Positions 34,967 through 46,004 of a stretch of DNA of 64,000 nt are shown piece after piece (position 1 is the first letter of the stretch; each line of letters starts with the position of its first letter). Position numbers and translations under genes: made by a program. This DNA is from Archivesica marissinica. Taxonomy: Eukaryota; Mollusca; Bivalvia; Venerida; Vesicomyidae. Location of the stretch: assembly GCA_014843695.1 (NCBI GenBank), contig CM026400.1:39546800-39610799 (forward strand), given 5' to 3'. The notes below the pieces were generated by a model. It was not told the origin of the DNA. It worked only from the letters and a program-made list of their open reading frames with translations, and made no database searches.

Positions 34967-36365
34967 GTATTACACGTGGATTGGTACATCGTGTTGATGT
35001 GTATTAGACGTGGTTTGGTACATCGTGTTGATGTGTATTAGACGTGATTTGGTACACCGTGTTGATGTGTATTACACGTGATTTGGTACACCGTGTTGAT
35101 GTGTATTACACGTGATTTGGTACACCGTGTTGATGTGTATTATACGTGATTTGGTACACCGTGTTGATGTGTATTACACGTGATTTGGTACACCGTGTTG
35201 ATGTGTATTACACGTGATTTAGTACACCGTGTTGATGTGTATTACACGTGATTTGGTACACCGTGTTGATGTGTATTACAGGTGATTTGGTACACCGTGT
35301 TGATGTGTATTACATGTGATTTGGTACACCGTGTTGATGTGTATTACACGTGATTTGGTACACCGTGTTGATGTGTATTACACGTGATTTGGTACACCGT
35401 GTTGATGTGTATTACACGTGATTTGGTACACCGTGTTGATGTGTATTACACGTGATTTGGTACCACCGTGTTGATGTGTATTACACGTGATTTGGTACAC
35501 CGTGTTGATGTGTATTACACGTGATTTGGTACACCGTGTTGATGTGTATTACACGTGATTTGGTACACCGTGTTGATGTGTATTACACGTGCTTTGGTAC
35601 ACCGTGTTGATGTGTATTACACTTGGTTTGGTACATCGTGTTGATGTGTATTACACGTGATTTGGTACACCGTGTTGATGTGTATTACACGTGATTTGGT
35701 ACACCGTGTTGATGTGTATTACACGTGTTTGGTACACCGTGTTGATGTGTATTACACGTGTTTTGGTACATCGTGTTGATGTGTATTGCACGTGATTTGG
35801 TACATCGTGTTGATGTGTATTACACGTGGTTTGGTACACCGTGTTGATGTGTATTACACGTGATTTGGTACACCGTGTTGATGTGTATTACACGTGATTT
35901 GGTACACCGTGTTGATGTGTATTACACGTGGATTGGTACACCGTGTTGATGTGTATTACACGTGATTTGGTACACCGTGTTGATGTGTATTGCACGTGCT
36001 TTGGTACACCGTGTTGATGTGTATTACACGTCATTTGGTACATCGTGTTGATGTGTATTACACGTGGATTGGTACACCGTGTTGATGTGTATTACACGTG
36101 ATTTGGTACACCGTGTTGATGTGTATTGCACGTGCTTTGGTACACCGTGTTGATGTGTATTACACGTGATTTGGTACATCGTGTTGATGTGTATTACACG
36201 TGATTTGGTACACCGTGTTGATGTGTATTGCACGTGATTTGGTACACCGTGTTGATGTGTATTACACGTGCTTTGGTACACCGTGTTGATGTGTATTACA
36301 CGTGATTTGGTACACCGTGTTGATGTGTATTACACGTGCTTTGGTACACCGTGTTGATGTGTATT
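34967..36365. repeat. Satellite array, 34-bp unit containing a CACGTG E-box (left copy)
   Basis: The unit is cacgtgatttggtacaccgt and gttgatgtgtatta (34 bp), about 41 copies. Nearly every unit keeps the palindrome CACGTG. Variants are gtggattgg and gtgctttgg. It sits in the SLC16-like intron and ends only about 470 bp before the last exon. Mirrored at 59833-61231, where the inner units agree and the outer units differ. Confidence 0.97.
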
Positions 36366-36413
36366 TAGTTAGGTCATGTGACTTAACTGTTGTTACTGTC
36401 CTATATATTGAAC

Positions 36414-36770
36414 GGCTCCGTGGCCTAGTAGTTAAGGCGTCCTCCTACTGAGCGTGGGGTCGAAGGTTCGAATCTCGTCAGGGTTCGTTCTGATATGGCC
36501 GGTTGGTGAGCCGCTAGCTAGTTAAATAATGGGTACCGATTGCCTACCAGTCTGTCTCCTGGCATACAAGTATAGGATTCTGGAAGTACTGACGTTCATA
36601 AAAAAGAGTTGTCTCATAAGTCAGAACTGGCTGGTCCTTTAAATAGGGGTGACACTATAATAAACAAACACTTTACTTCACACTTTACTTTTACTGATAT
36701 TCATAAAAAAGAGGTGTCTCGTGTCCTTTTAAATAGAGGTGACACGATACTATTATAAACACCTTTTTCT
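36414..36770 (+). mobile_element. SINE-D (tRNA-derived), left copy
   Basis: The head reads ggctccgtggcctagtagtt and aaggcgtcctcc (A-box), with B-box aggttcgaatctcgt. A non-tRNA body follows. The 3' part is duplicated: ttcataaaaaaga, then gtgtctc or ttgtctc and ttaaatag occur twice (about 36594 and 36700). The attached body argues against a functional tRNA gene. Mirrored at 59428-59784. Confidence 0.65.
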
Positions 36771-36836
36771 TTAATTATCATGTTACAAATGTACGTAAAT
36801 ATATCTAGTTACTGAGACTGACACTTGAATGTTCAG

Positions 36837-36946
36837 GTTGGATACGGGATATGACAGGGGGCTACGATTTATCATTCGTCGTTGCTGGGGTTTTATTCCT
36901 TGTAGGTGGCGCAATGAATGTTCTTCCATATGTATACAACCGATGA
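36837..36946 (+). CDS. Last exon of the SLC16/MFS monocarboxylate-transporter-like gene
   Basis: Acceptor gttcag ends at 36836, and the exon joins 31500-31625 in phase 1 to complete the Gly of PYSG. It then encodes WIRDMTGGYDLSFVVAG and VLFLVGGAMNVLPYVYNR and stops at TGA 36944-36946. The WIxDxTGxYDxSFxxAG pattern is the loop before the last transmembrane helix of SLC16 carriers. The cytoplasmic tail is very short. An AATAAA signal is at 37157-37162, about 210 bp downstream. An identical mirrored exon is at 59252-59361 (minus) in the right arm, so the gene end is duplicated if the assembly is right. Confidence 0.85.
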
Positions 36947-37156
36947 TTTTATCGTAGTGCCAGTTGCGTCAAAGAATTTTATTTATTTTACGTTTATTTT
37001 ACGTTTCTTGAAATTGTCATGTATTGTATTATATACTAGCGGACATATACAACGCACACTTCGGATAAGTGTGCTTTTACATGAAAAACAATAACTATAT
37101 AAATACATAGTTTTAAACATTTTGGAATATTTTTAGTTGTTCAGTTTATGTTTTGT

Positions 37157-37162
37157 AATAAA
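37157..37162 (+). promoter_or_regulatory. Polyadenylation signal of the SLC16-like gene
   Basis: AATAAA 211 bp after the stop codon, in an AT-rich 3' UTR. Mirrored at 59036-59041. Confidence 0.55.
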
Positions 37163-37300
37163 GGTGTGATATATCTTTGATGGAATCCTTCGTATTTCGT
37201 TTTCATGTAATAATATTCATATAATGTAGGTGTGCGTTTTCTATGTCCTCTAGTATAATGCATGTAAACTGAATCGAGAAATCAAATATGATTAAACTAA

Positions 37301-37327
37301 ACTACCGGTTGCCCATTTGAGCGACGG
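37301..37327 (-). mobile_element. SINE-B tail scrap
   Basis: Contains ctaccggttgccc and gagcgacg only. It is too short to orient on its own merits, but matches the tail hairpin. Confidence 0.45.
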
Positions 37328-37384
37328 GCAGTTTACCTAACAACACATTTCATGGGCAGGCTGCAGAGGTTAACCAGTACTTAG

Positions 37385-37620
37385 TTTATACAACTTAATT
37401 TTAGCTCGATTGTGAAACAAATTCTTACAACTTATATTAATCACTCTGGAGACCTCATTCCTGGTGGAATCCATCGCCACGAGGGAAAGAGAAGAGGCAA
37501 CGTGAATTTTAAATGCCTTGCTGCTTAAGGGCACACTCGTAACGACTTCAGCGGGGCTCGAACGCCAGCCATTTCGTACCAGAAGCGAACGCGTTACCAC
37601 TGTGCTATCACGACTTCCAC
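37385..37620 (-). mobile_element. SINE-C copy 2
   Basis: Minus-strand relative of 23641-23870: head ggaagtcgtgatagcacagt, B-box-like gcgttcgagccccgc, body block gtgcccttaagcagcaagg. It has an extra agc compared with copy 1. Mirrored at 58578-58813. Confidence 0.85.
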
Positions 37621-38142
37621 ACCAACCAGTACCTTGTACACTAACATCCGTAAGAAAGTGCCAACTTTTTATTTTTATTTTTGTGGCTCCATAACTGGGT
37701 AACCCCGTTTAGTTTTTCAATGTAACATACACATATTCACAGAAATCACATCCAATGCATAGCAATTATATACACTCCTATTGTGAACTTAATATAGGAG
37801 TAGTTGTCACCACAGAGACAACCAATGTAATAATTTTACATGCAATTTTACAAAATTATTATTGTTAATAAAATAATCAAAAGATCATTTCTTGCTGAAT
37901 AAGAAGTCTTGTTCGAAAGAAATGACAAGACTAGAGACTTGGTTTTATACATGGCGTTTTGAAACTGCCACCGTTGATATGTTAAATTGGTATACAAGTC
38001 AGCGACCTCAACAACTCGACCACGGAAGCCGACAATGAAGAATAACGCATCCAATATAAGTACACAGTATATGGTTGACAGATCTGCACACACGTATAAA
38101 CGTAAATAGTAAAGGCGAGGAAGCTATCCAGCTTACTTGCGT
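37621..38142. other. No recognisable gene
   Basis: A minus-strand frame of 81 codons (37848-38093) includes a tRNA-like head word, ttccgtggtcgagttgttg, near 38010-38030, so part may be a decayed SINE. Otherwise unassigned. Confidence 0.45.
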
Positions 38143-38424
38143 GTGTGTGGTTTACGTTTATTTATCGTCGCTACCGGTTACCCATATGAGCGACGCCTAC
38201 TAAAGAGATTAGTCATTTTAGATTAGTTTGAGGATAGTGCAATGATACAGACAGAGACATCTCCTGGTTCTTTTACGTGCACGGTGTACAGCACCGACAC
38301 GAGACCTCGGTTTAATGTCCCATCTGAACGACTGTTAATTTTCTTAGGGTCAGACGGGGGATCGAACCTGCGATCCATGGATTACCGGTCCAACGTGTTA
38401 ACCACTGGACCACAGATGCGTCTG
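38143..38424 (-). mobile_element. SINE-B copy 4, nearly complete
   Basis: The most complete SINE-B here. It has head gacgcatctgtggtccagtg, A-box ggttaacacgttgg, B-box ggttcgatccccc, body aaccgaggtctcgtgtcgg, and a 3' tail with CGTCGCT/AGCGACG stem and aataaacgtaaa. About 280 bp. Mirrored at 57774-58055. Confidence 0.9.
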
Positions 38425-38484
38425 TTGCTGACTTGCCTATACTCGGTGATTCTATTTATGTTCATGAAATCAAACCACATGTAG

Positions 38485-40392
38485 TTAAATTGTGTTGTGT
38501 AAAATCATTAGATATATTATTTGTACATGTAGATATATCGTATTGTGTAAAACCATTAGATCTATCGTTTATACATGTAGTTAAATTGTGTTGTGTAAAA
38601 CCATTAGATCTATAATATTGTTTGTAGATATATCGTATTGTGTAAAACCATTAGATCTATTGTTTGTAGATATATCGTATAGTGTAAAACCATTAGATCT
38701 ATTGTTTGTAGATATATCGTATTGTGTAAAACCATTAGATCTATTGTTTGTAGATATATCGTATTGTGTAAAACCATTAGATCTATTGTTTGTAGATATA
38801 TCGTATTGTGTAAAACCATTAGATCTATTGTTTGTAGATATATCGTATTGTGTAAAACCATTAGATCTATTGTTTATACACGTAGATATATTTTATTACG
38901 TAAAACCATTATATCTATTGTTTGTAGATATATCGTATTGTGTAAAACCATTAGATCTATTGTTTGTAGATATATCGTATTGTGTAAAACCATTAGATCT
39001 ATTGTTTGCAGATATATCGTATTGTGTAAAACCATTAGATCTATTGTTTGTAGATATATCGTATTTTGTAAAACCATTAGATCTATTGTTTATACACATA
39101 GATATATCTTATTACGTAAAACCATTAGATTTATTGTTTATACACATAGATATATCTTATTACGTAAAACCATTAGATCTATTTTTTGTAGATATATCGT
39201 ATTGTGTAAAACCATTAGATCTATCGTTTATACACGTAGATATATCTTATTACGTAAAACCATTAGATATATTGTTTGTAGGTATATCGTATTGTGTAAA
39301 ATCATTAGATCTATTCTGTATATACACGTAGATATATCGTATTGTGTAAAACCATTAGATCTATTGTTTGTAGATATATCGTATTGTGTAAAACCATTAG
39401 ATATATTCTGTATATACACGTAGATATATCGTATTGTGTAAAACCATTAGATCTATTGTTTGTAGATATATCGTATTGTGTAAAACCATTAGATCCATTC
39501 TGTATATACACGTAGATATATCATATTGTGTAAAACCATTAGATATATTGTTTGTAGATATATCGTATTATGTAAAACCATTAGATATATTGTCTGTACA
39601 TGTAGCGATATCGCATTATGTAAAACCGTTAGATCTATTGTCTGTAGATATATCGTATTGTGTAAAACCATTAGATATATTGTCTGTACATGTAGCGATA
39701 TCTCAGTATGGAAATCTATTAGATATATTGTCTGTACATGTAGCGATATCTTAGTATATAAAACCATTAGATCTATTGTGTGTACATGTAAAGATATCTT
39801 AGTATGTAAAACCATTAGATATATTGTGTGTACATGTAAAGATATCTTAGTATGTAAAACCATTAGATCTATTGTGTGTACATGTAGCGATATCGTAGTA
39901 TGTAAAACCATTAGATCTATTGTGTGTACATGTAGCGATATCTTAGTATGTAAAACCATTAGATATATTGTGTGTACATGTAGCGATATCTTAGTATGTA
40001 AAACCATTAGATATATTGTGTGTACATGTAGCGATATCTTAGTATGTAAAACCATTAGATATATTGTGTGTACATGTAGCAATATCTTAGTATGTAAAAC
40101 CATTAGATATATTGTGTGTACATGTAAAGATATCGTAGTATGTAAAACCATTAGATATATTGTGTGTACATGTAAAGATATCTTAGTATGTAAAACCATT
40201 AGATATATTGTGTGTACATGTAGCGATAACTTAGTATGTAAAACCATTATATCTATTTTATGTACATGTAGCGATATCATAGTATGTAAAACCATTAGAT
40301 ATATTGTTTGTACATGTAGCGATATCTTAGTATGTAAATCCATTAGATATATTGTATGTACATGTAGCGATATCTTAGTATGTAAAACCATA
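38485..40392. repeat. Satellite array with 42-bp and 48-bp unit types (left copy)
   Basis: The first part (to about 39590) uses a 42-bp unit, gtagatatatcgtattgtgt, aaaaccattagatctattgt and tt. The second part uses a related 48-bp unit beginning gtacatgtagcgatatctta. Both share aaaaccattagat. Because 42 and 48 are multiples of three, frames of about 250-308 codons stay open on both strands. They are not genes. Mirrored at 55806-57713 with no difference noticed. Confidence 0.97.
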
Positions 40393-40765
40393 TGACAATC
40401 GTATTTATACAACATACAGGTATGTACAATGTATTTATATTAACTGATAAATCGTATTTATACAACGTACAGGTACGTACAATGTATTTATATTAGCTGG
40501 TAAATCGTATTTATTCAACGTACAGGTATGTACAATGTATTTATATTAGCTGGTAAATCGTATTTATACAACGTACAGGTATGTACAATGTATTTATATT
40601 AGCTGGTAAATCGTATTTATACAACGTACAGGTATGTACAATGTATTTATATTAGCTGGTAAATCGTATTTATACAACGTACAGGTATGTACAATGTATT
40701 TATATTAGCTGGTAAATCGTATTTATACAACGTACAGGTATGTACAATGTATTTATATTATTATT
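40393..40765. repeat. Satellite array, 53-bp unit (left copy)
   Basis: Seven units of tacaacgtacaggtatgtac, aatgtatttatattagctgg and taaatcgtattta. It directly follows the 48-bp array. Mirrored at 55433-55805. Confidence 0.97.
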
Positions 40766-41455
40766 GGTCTCATCGTTGTACAATACATAAAATATACACA
40801 ACACATTATCGTGGCAAAGTACAACACCATTCATTATAAAAGAATTATAAGAGACTAATCTAATCACAGATAATCAAACTATCACAGTCTACTGACATAT
40901 TATTATCTTTACATATCAAAACCGAAGAACAGTCGCTAATTGATAATTAAATACTTATTCGAACCTGACATTTTGAACTACTGAAATGGAAAAAAGCACT
41001 AATGCGCAGCTAAGAAATGCTTTAAAAAATCAGTATTCAGCATCGATCAGATCGCGGTTGAACTAATTAGCAGCTGTTTCTCGGAATGGGTAAGAGACAC
41101 ACAATTCGATTAATCAGGTCAGTCACTTGTATACAAACATGCTGATGTATATAAACATTGGCGAGTTAAAACACTGATTGACGCTCGCCCATAGTGTTCT
41201 CCGAAGACGAGGGTAAATAAGCACAATTATCATCATCAACACTGATTGAATAATATATCGAATTATCACACATGACAGGATGGCCGCGTGGTCAAAGCTG
41301 TAGGCTTACAGACAAATAATTTCGCTTTGATATATTGTTTTTGTTTTCGAATGTTATGTATACAAGTGACTGCCCTAAATAATCAGACTGTAAATACAAA
41401 CAACAACAAAACAAACAAAAAACAACAAGTGATCACCCACGAAAACAGGTTATAG
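40766..41455. other. No recognisable gene
   Basis: AT-rich sequence. A tRNA-like word, ggatggccgcgtggtcaaag, at about 41279 may be a SINE scrap. Several single-base differences from the mirrored segment (54743-55432) are visible here. Confidence 0.45.
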
Positions 41456-41655
41456 AAAAAAAGGATCCTCAGCCATAATAATTGTATCATCAGCATATAG
41501 TAGAATCATATTTTTTACCATTGGTAATAGTTATTGTGGTAAATCATTTAAATTTATGCCAGTGTTATTCTTTAATGTTAAGAAGTCTTCCAGATCATTG
41601 AGGTAGAGGTTAACGAGCACCGGTGAGAGATGTTCGCCTTGTCTTACACCGATGT
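41456..41655 (-). pseudogene. L1-type reverse transcriptase fragment with YADD motif (left copy)
   Basis: Minus-strand translation gives GVRQGEHLSPVLVNLY and, after a stop, LLYADDTIIMAED. These are RT blocks 4 and 5, with the catalytic YADD. The left copy has a TAA stop (PQ*LLPM) where the right copy reads PQELLPM. No flanking RT domains remain. Its orientation is opposite to the endonuclease piece just downstream, so the element was rearranged. Confidence 0.85.
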
Positions 41656-41797
41656 CGGTGCTTTACACAGTGCACATAAAAGAACCATATGAGATAGGAC
41701 GTTGGAATTGGTCTCTGTCTGTATCACTGCATTATCCTTCAGAATACCCTCATATGGGTGACGATAAATAATGTAAAAAAACACACACAAGCACGAC
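41652..41797 (+). mobile_element. SINE-B copy 5, partial
   Basis: Plus-strand body and tail: gatgtcggtgctttacacag, then tctctgtctgtatcactgc and a shortened tail ctcatatgggtgacgataaa. The head is missing. Mirrored at 54401-54546. Confidence 0.75.
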
Positions 41798-41879
41798 ACT
41801 CACCGTGAACATACTTGTGCTTTATATATATACCTACAAGTAATTCGATCTATTTTAATATGCAAGAAACAGGATTGTT

Positions 41880-43010
41880 TTGGAAGTATTGGTTAAGAAA
41901 GTACGTGAATATTCTCAAATTGACCGTGTTTCGGTGATCGGTGATCTCATTGCCAGATGTGGAAATAAATCGGATGCTTTGGAAGAAAGGAACCATTTTG
42001 ATCGCTATATAAACTCTATAGAAAAGGATGAATCTAGTGATGTATACTTTACGTAAATATTCCCGTTAGAAAATGGATGGAGTTGTTAACTCTTCGGTAA
42101 TAAATTAATTGATTTTTTTGTTGTCTTAGCACCGATATAAAAAATGTTAACGGATGCATGGGCACAGCTGCCGGTAGTGGCGTGTTCACCTATTTATGTA
42201 AAATATAAATATTTTATTAATACAGGTAAAAGTTTGATAGATTATGTGTTAATGTCGTTCGATTTATTTCCCTTTATTCATAATTTTATCGTTCACGATT
42301 TATATACCTTTTCACCGCATCTATTCAATTGGACTTATGTATAAATAATATACCTTTGCCATGTCGAAACCAACGCATTACTATTGAGAAATTAAAATGG
42401 GACAGTGATAATGTAAATACATAATTATAGAAACTAATAGATGGTGAAATTTTGAATATTGATACTATTGTAAATAATGTTTTGACTGCCGATGTAGAGT
42501 TAAATTCCGGAATAGAAAAAATATCTGGGTCGGATGTTATAAAGCGTTTATCAAATCTCAAACTCAAGTGATTTGATTGGTTGATTCTGATATTTACAAT
42601 TAGCTGAACCAATCAGAAGCTTAAGACCGAGTCTGAGATTGGAGAAAAGTTTTATAACCTCCAGGCCTGGTATTTTGTACAGCACGCATTTAGCATTTTT
42701 GGTGAATCGCAAATAATCACTGGTTCAAAGGGTGTAAATAAAGGGGACTTTAAAAGACCGTGGTTTAACCAGGAATGCAAGGCATGATTTAAAACATGCA
42801 AATAAACTTTATAATATGCATCGTTCAACTCAAAACATGGACATCCTAATTGTAAGAAGACGCTGTTTTAGAATTGCTAAACGTCGGGCTCGTACTGCAT
42901 ATCGTTTAGATAAAAAAAGAAAGGTGCATTTATTATCTACAGATAATCCACACACGTTTTGGAGTGAAAAAACCCCTTAAAATTAAAAATAAATAGAAAC
43001 CGAGGTATTT
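41880..43010 (+). pseudogene. L1-type LINE remnant: endonuclease C-terminal half and linker (left copy)
   Basis: Plus-strand pieces in changing frames: VSVIGDLIARCGNKSD (the GDxNARxG endonuclease block, with N replaced by I), then SLIDYVLMSFDLFPFIHNF followed by IVHDLYTFSPH (the SxxDYVL and SDH region, with D replaced by P in SPH), then KRPWFNQECKA at about 42760 and the basic linker RRRCFRIAKRRART to FWSEK. These correspond in order to a fuller copy at 47395-48516. Frameshifts and stops make it dead. The right-arm copy is at 53188-54318. Confidence 0.8.
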
Positions 43011-43054
43011 TATGAACATTAATATTTTTTTTTTCTAACGAAGATAATTTGCTC

Positions 43055-44925
43055 CATAGGTAATCAGTGATTCCTTATCTGGTAGATTCATAGGTAATCA
43101 GTTGGGGGGGGGTCACTATCCGTGTAGATTCATAGGTAATAAGTTGGGGGGTTCACTATCCGTGTAGATTCATAGGTAATCAGTTGGGGGGGGTCACTAT
43201 CCGTGTAGATTCATAGGTAATCAGTTGGGGGTGGGGGGGGGGGTTTCACTATCCGTGTAGATTCATAGGTAATCAGTTGGGGGTGGGGGGGGGTTTCACT
43301 ATCCGTGTAGATTCATAGGTAATCAGTTGGGGGGGGGGGGTTTCACTATCCGTGTAGATTCATAGGTAACAGTTGGGGGGGGATTCACTATCCGTGTAGA
43401 TTCATAGGTAATCAGTTGGGGGCGGTTTCACTATCCGTGTAGATTCATAGGAAATCAGTTGTGCGGTTTCATATCCGTGTAGATTCATTGGTAATCAGTT
43501 GGGGGGTTTCACTATCCGTTTAGATTCATAGGTAATCAGTTGGGGGTTTCACTAGCCGTGTAGATTCATAGGTAATTTGGGGGTTTTCACTAGCCGTGTA
43601 GATTCATAGGTAATCAGTTGGGGGTTTTCACTAGCCGTGTAGATTCATAGGTAATCAGTTGGGGTTTTCACTAGCCGTGTAGATTCAGAGGTAATCAGTT
43701 GGGGGTTTTTACTAGCCGTGTAGATTCAGAGGTAATCAGTTGGGGGTTTTCACTAGCCGTGTAGATTCATAGGTAATCAGTTGGGGGGTTTCACTATCCG
43801 TGTAGATTCATAGGTAATCAGTTGGGGGGTTTCACTATCCGTGTAGATTCATAGGTAATCAGTTGGGGGGGTTTCACTAGCCGTGTAGATTCATAGGTAA
43901 TCAGTTGGGGGGTTTCACTATCCGTGTAGATTCATAGGTAATCAGTTTTGGGGTTTCACTAGCCGTGTAGATTCATAGGTAATCAGTTGGGGGTTTTCAC
44001 TAGCCGTGTAGATTCATAGGTAATCAGTTGGGGGTTTTCACTAGCCGTGTAGATTCATAGGTAATCAGTTGGGGGTTTTCACTAGCCGTGTAGATTCAAA
44101 GGTAATCAGTTGGGGGTTTTTACTAGCCGTGTAGATTCATAGTAATCAGTTGGGGGTTTTCACTAGCCGTGTAGATTCATAGGTAATCTGTTGGGGCGTT
44201 TCACTATCCGTGTAGATTTATAGGTAATCAGTTGGGGGGTTTCACTATCCGTGTATATTCATAGGTAATCAGTTGGTGGGTTTCACTAGCCGTGTAGATT
44301 CATAGGTAATCAGTTGGGGGATTTCACTATCCGTGTAGATTCATAGGTAATCAGTTGGGGGGTTTCACTATCCGTGTAGATTCATAGGTAATCAGTTGGG
44401 GGTTTTCACTAGCCGTGTAGATTCATAGGTAATCAGTTGGGGGGTTTCACTAGCCGTGTAGATTCATAGGTAATCAGTTGGGGGTTTTCACTAGCCGTGT
44501 AGATTCATAGGTAATCAGTTGGGGGTTTTCACTAGCCGTGTAGATTCATAGGTAATCAGTTGGGGTTTTCACTAGCCGTGTAGATTCATAGGTAATCAGT
44601 TGGGGGTTTTCACTAGCCGTGTAGATCATAGGTAATCAGTTGGGGGTTTTCACTAGCCGTGTAGATTCATAGGTAATCAGTTGGGGGTTTTCACTAGCCG
44701 TGTAGATTCATAGGTAATCAGTTGGGGGTTTTCACTAGCCGTGTAGATTCATAGGTAATCAGTTGGGGTTTTCACTATCCGTGTAGATTCATAGGTAATC
44801 AGTTGGGGGTTTTCACTATCCGTGTAGATTTATAGGTAATCAGTTGGGGGTTTTCACTATCCGTGTAGATTCATAGGTAATCAGTTGGAGGTTTTCACTA
44901 TCCGTGTAGATTCATAGGTAATCAG
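43055..44925. repeat. G-rich satellite array, about 40-bp unit (left copy)
   Basis: The unit is cactatccgtgtagattcat, aggtaatcagttg and a G-run of about 4-13 followed by ttt, about 46 copies. A second form has cactagccg. G-run length is the main variable. Reverse-complement copies flank the last gap at 51532-53140. The recurrent G-tracts could form G-quadruplexes between units. Confidence 0.96.
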
Positions 44926-45379
44926 TTTAACTAAGATAAAGGAGCATAGTCTACTGGGGATGTGGGTGTAGTGTAGAGCACACAATTACTTTCATTGGCC
45001 TTAATCAACATTCCGAAGTTGGATTCCCCGGTTTGTCATAGTATTTATATTTGTTAGCATATGAATCAGATGTTAGATCTACACACATACGCTTGGGGTC
45101 TGAAGAACATTATGATACAACAGAGCCTCCGTGACCGAGTTGTCTAACGCATTGTCGTTATAACTCGCCTATCACTGCTATCACCAGGACTACATATTCG
45201 CTCCCTACCAGGAACAAGTGACACATGGTAATATGTGAGAACGTTGTCAGTCGCGTACGTAGGTTGGAGGGCATTGGTTGTTACCCAGTATGGTTCAGTA
45301 TGCGCTCAGCAACAGCCGACTGACATGCAAGTAACACTCGCGAGAGGAGGTGGCAGTATTCAGATATATATATGTATGG
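44926..45379. other. Unique spacer start, possible SINE scrap
   Basis: At about 45126 the sequence gcctccgtgaccgagttgtc followed by taacgcattg resembles a tRNA-like A-box head. No B-box is clear. Nothing else recognised. Confidence 0.4.
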
Positions 45380-45655
45380 ATGGATAGGGGAAATAAGAAG
45401 AGGCAGACGAGGGAAAAGAAGAAGAAGAGGAGGAGGAAGCAGATGAAGGAAGAAGAGGAGGAAGAAGAAGGTGAAGGAAGAGGAGGAGGAAGAAGAAAAG
45501 ACGAAGAAAAGGATGACGCAGAGAAAGATGAAGCAGACCATGAAGCAGAAGAAGAAGCAGAAGTTGGGGAAGAAGAAGCTGCAGAATAGAGGAAGAAGAA
45601 GCAGAAGAGGATGGGAAGAAAAAGAAGACGACGAGGAAGAAGAAGAGGAAACACA
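45380..45655. repeat. Polypurine (GAA/GAG) tract
   Basis: About 270 bp of almost pure purine on the plus strand (gaggaagaagaag-type). It produces Glu/Lys-rich frames on plus and Ser/Leu/Phe-rich frames on minus that are not credible genes. Such mirror-rich tracts can adopt triplex DNA. Confidence 0.9.
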
Positions 45656-46004
45656 TTTATTACACACAAACAATTACAATATTTTAGTTATCAGACAAGT
45701 TCACATAAATAAATTATGTTGCCGACATTTATGTATTATTAAGTATAATGTACCCATCTAATAGAGGAAGATGCACACGAGTGTTTTTATTATTTAAATT
45801 ACTCAAGTTGATATTAAATGTCTGCAGAGGTGTATCAGCAGTAACTCTACCCAGGTATACTTCCTGGTAGCATTGCATAGTCATCGCTCAGGGTGATATG
45901 CGGAGCGACGGCTGTATCTGTTGGAATGTGCCAGATAAAAGCCTCCCTTCACAATGTATTATACATATAAGTGGGAACTGGTTCATAAGCTCAACTGCAA
46001 TATT
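45656..46004. other. No recognisable feature
   Basis: AT-rich unique sequence between the polypurine tract and a composite SINE. Confidence 0.5.

Noticed and set aside
34967..36365. CRISPR-like look of the 34-bp array
   Set aside because: There are no unique spacers between repeats, the units abut directly, there are no cas genes, and the genome is eukaryotic.
36414..36490. Functional tRNA gene
   Set aside because: A- and B-box words are present, but a non-tRNA body follows and the structure fits a SINE head. The same applies to the heads of SINE-A, B and C.
39489..40415. 308-codon frame and its overlapping 289-codon opposite-strand frame (also 55783-56709)
   Set aside because: Both arise from 42/48-bp units. 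There is no non-repetitive part, signal or domain.
42325..42612. 95-codon frame mirrored at 53586-53873
   Set aside because: It is antisense to the LINE endonuclease/linker remnant. Its identity between arms reflects duplication, not protein conservation.
45295..45673. Ser/Leu/Phe-rich and Glu/Lys-rich frames of about 80-130 codons
   Set aside because: They are direct translations of a polypurine/polypyrimidine tract.
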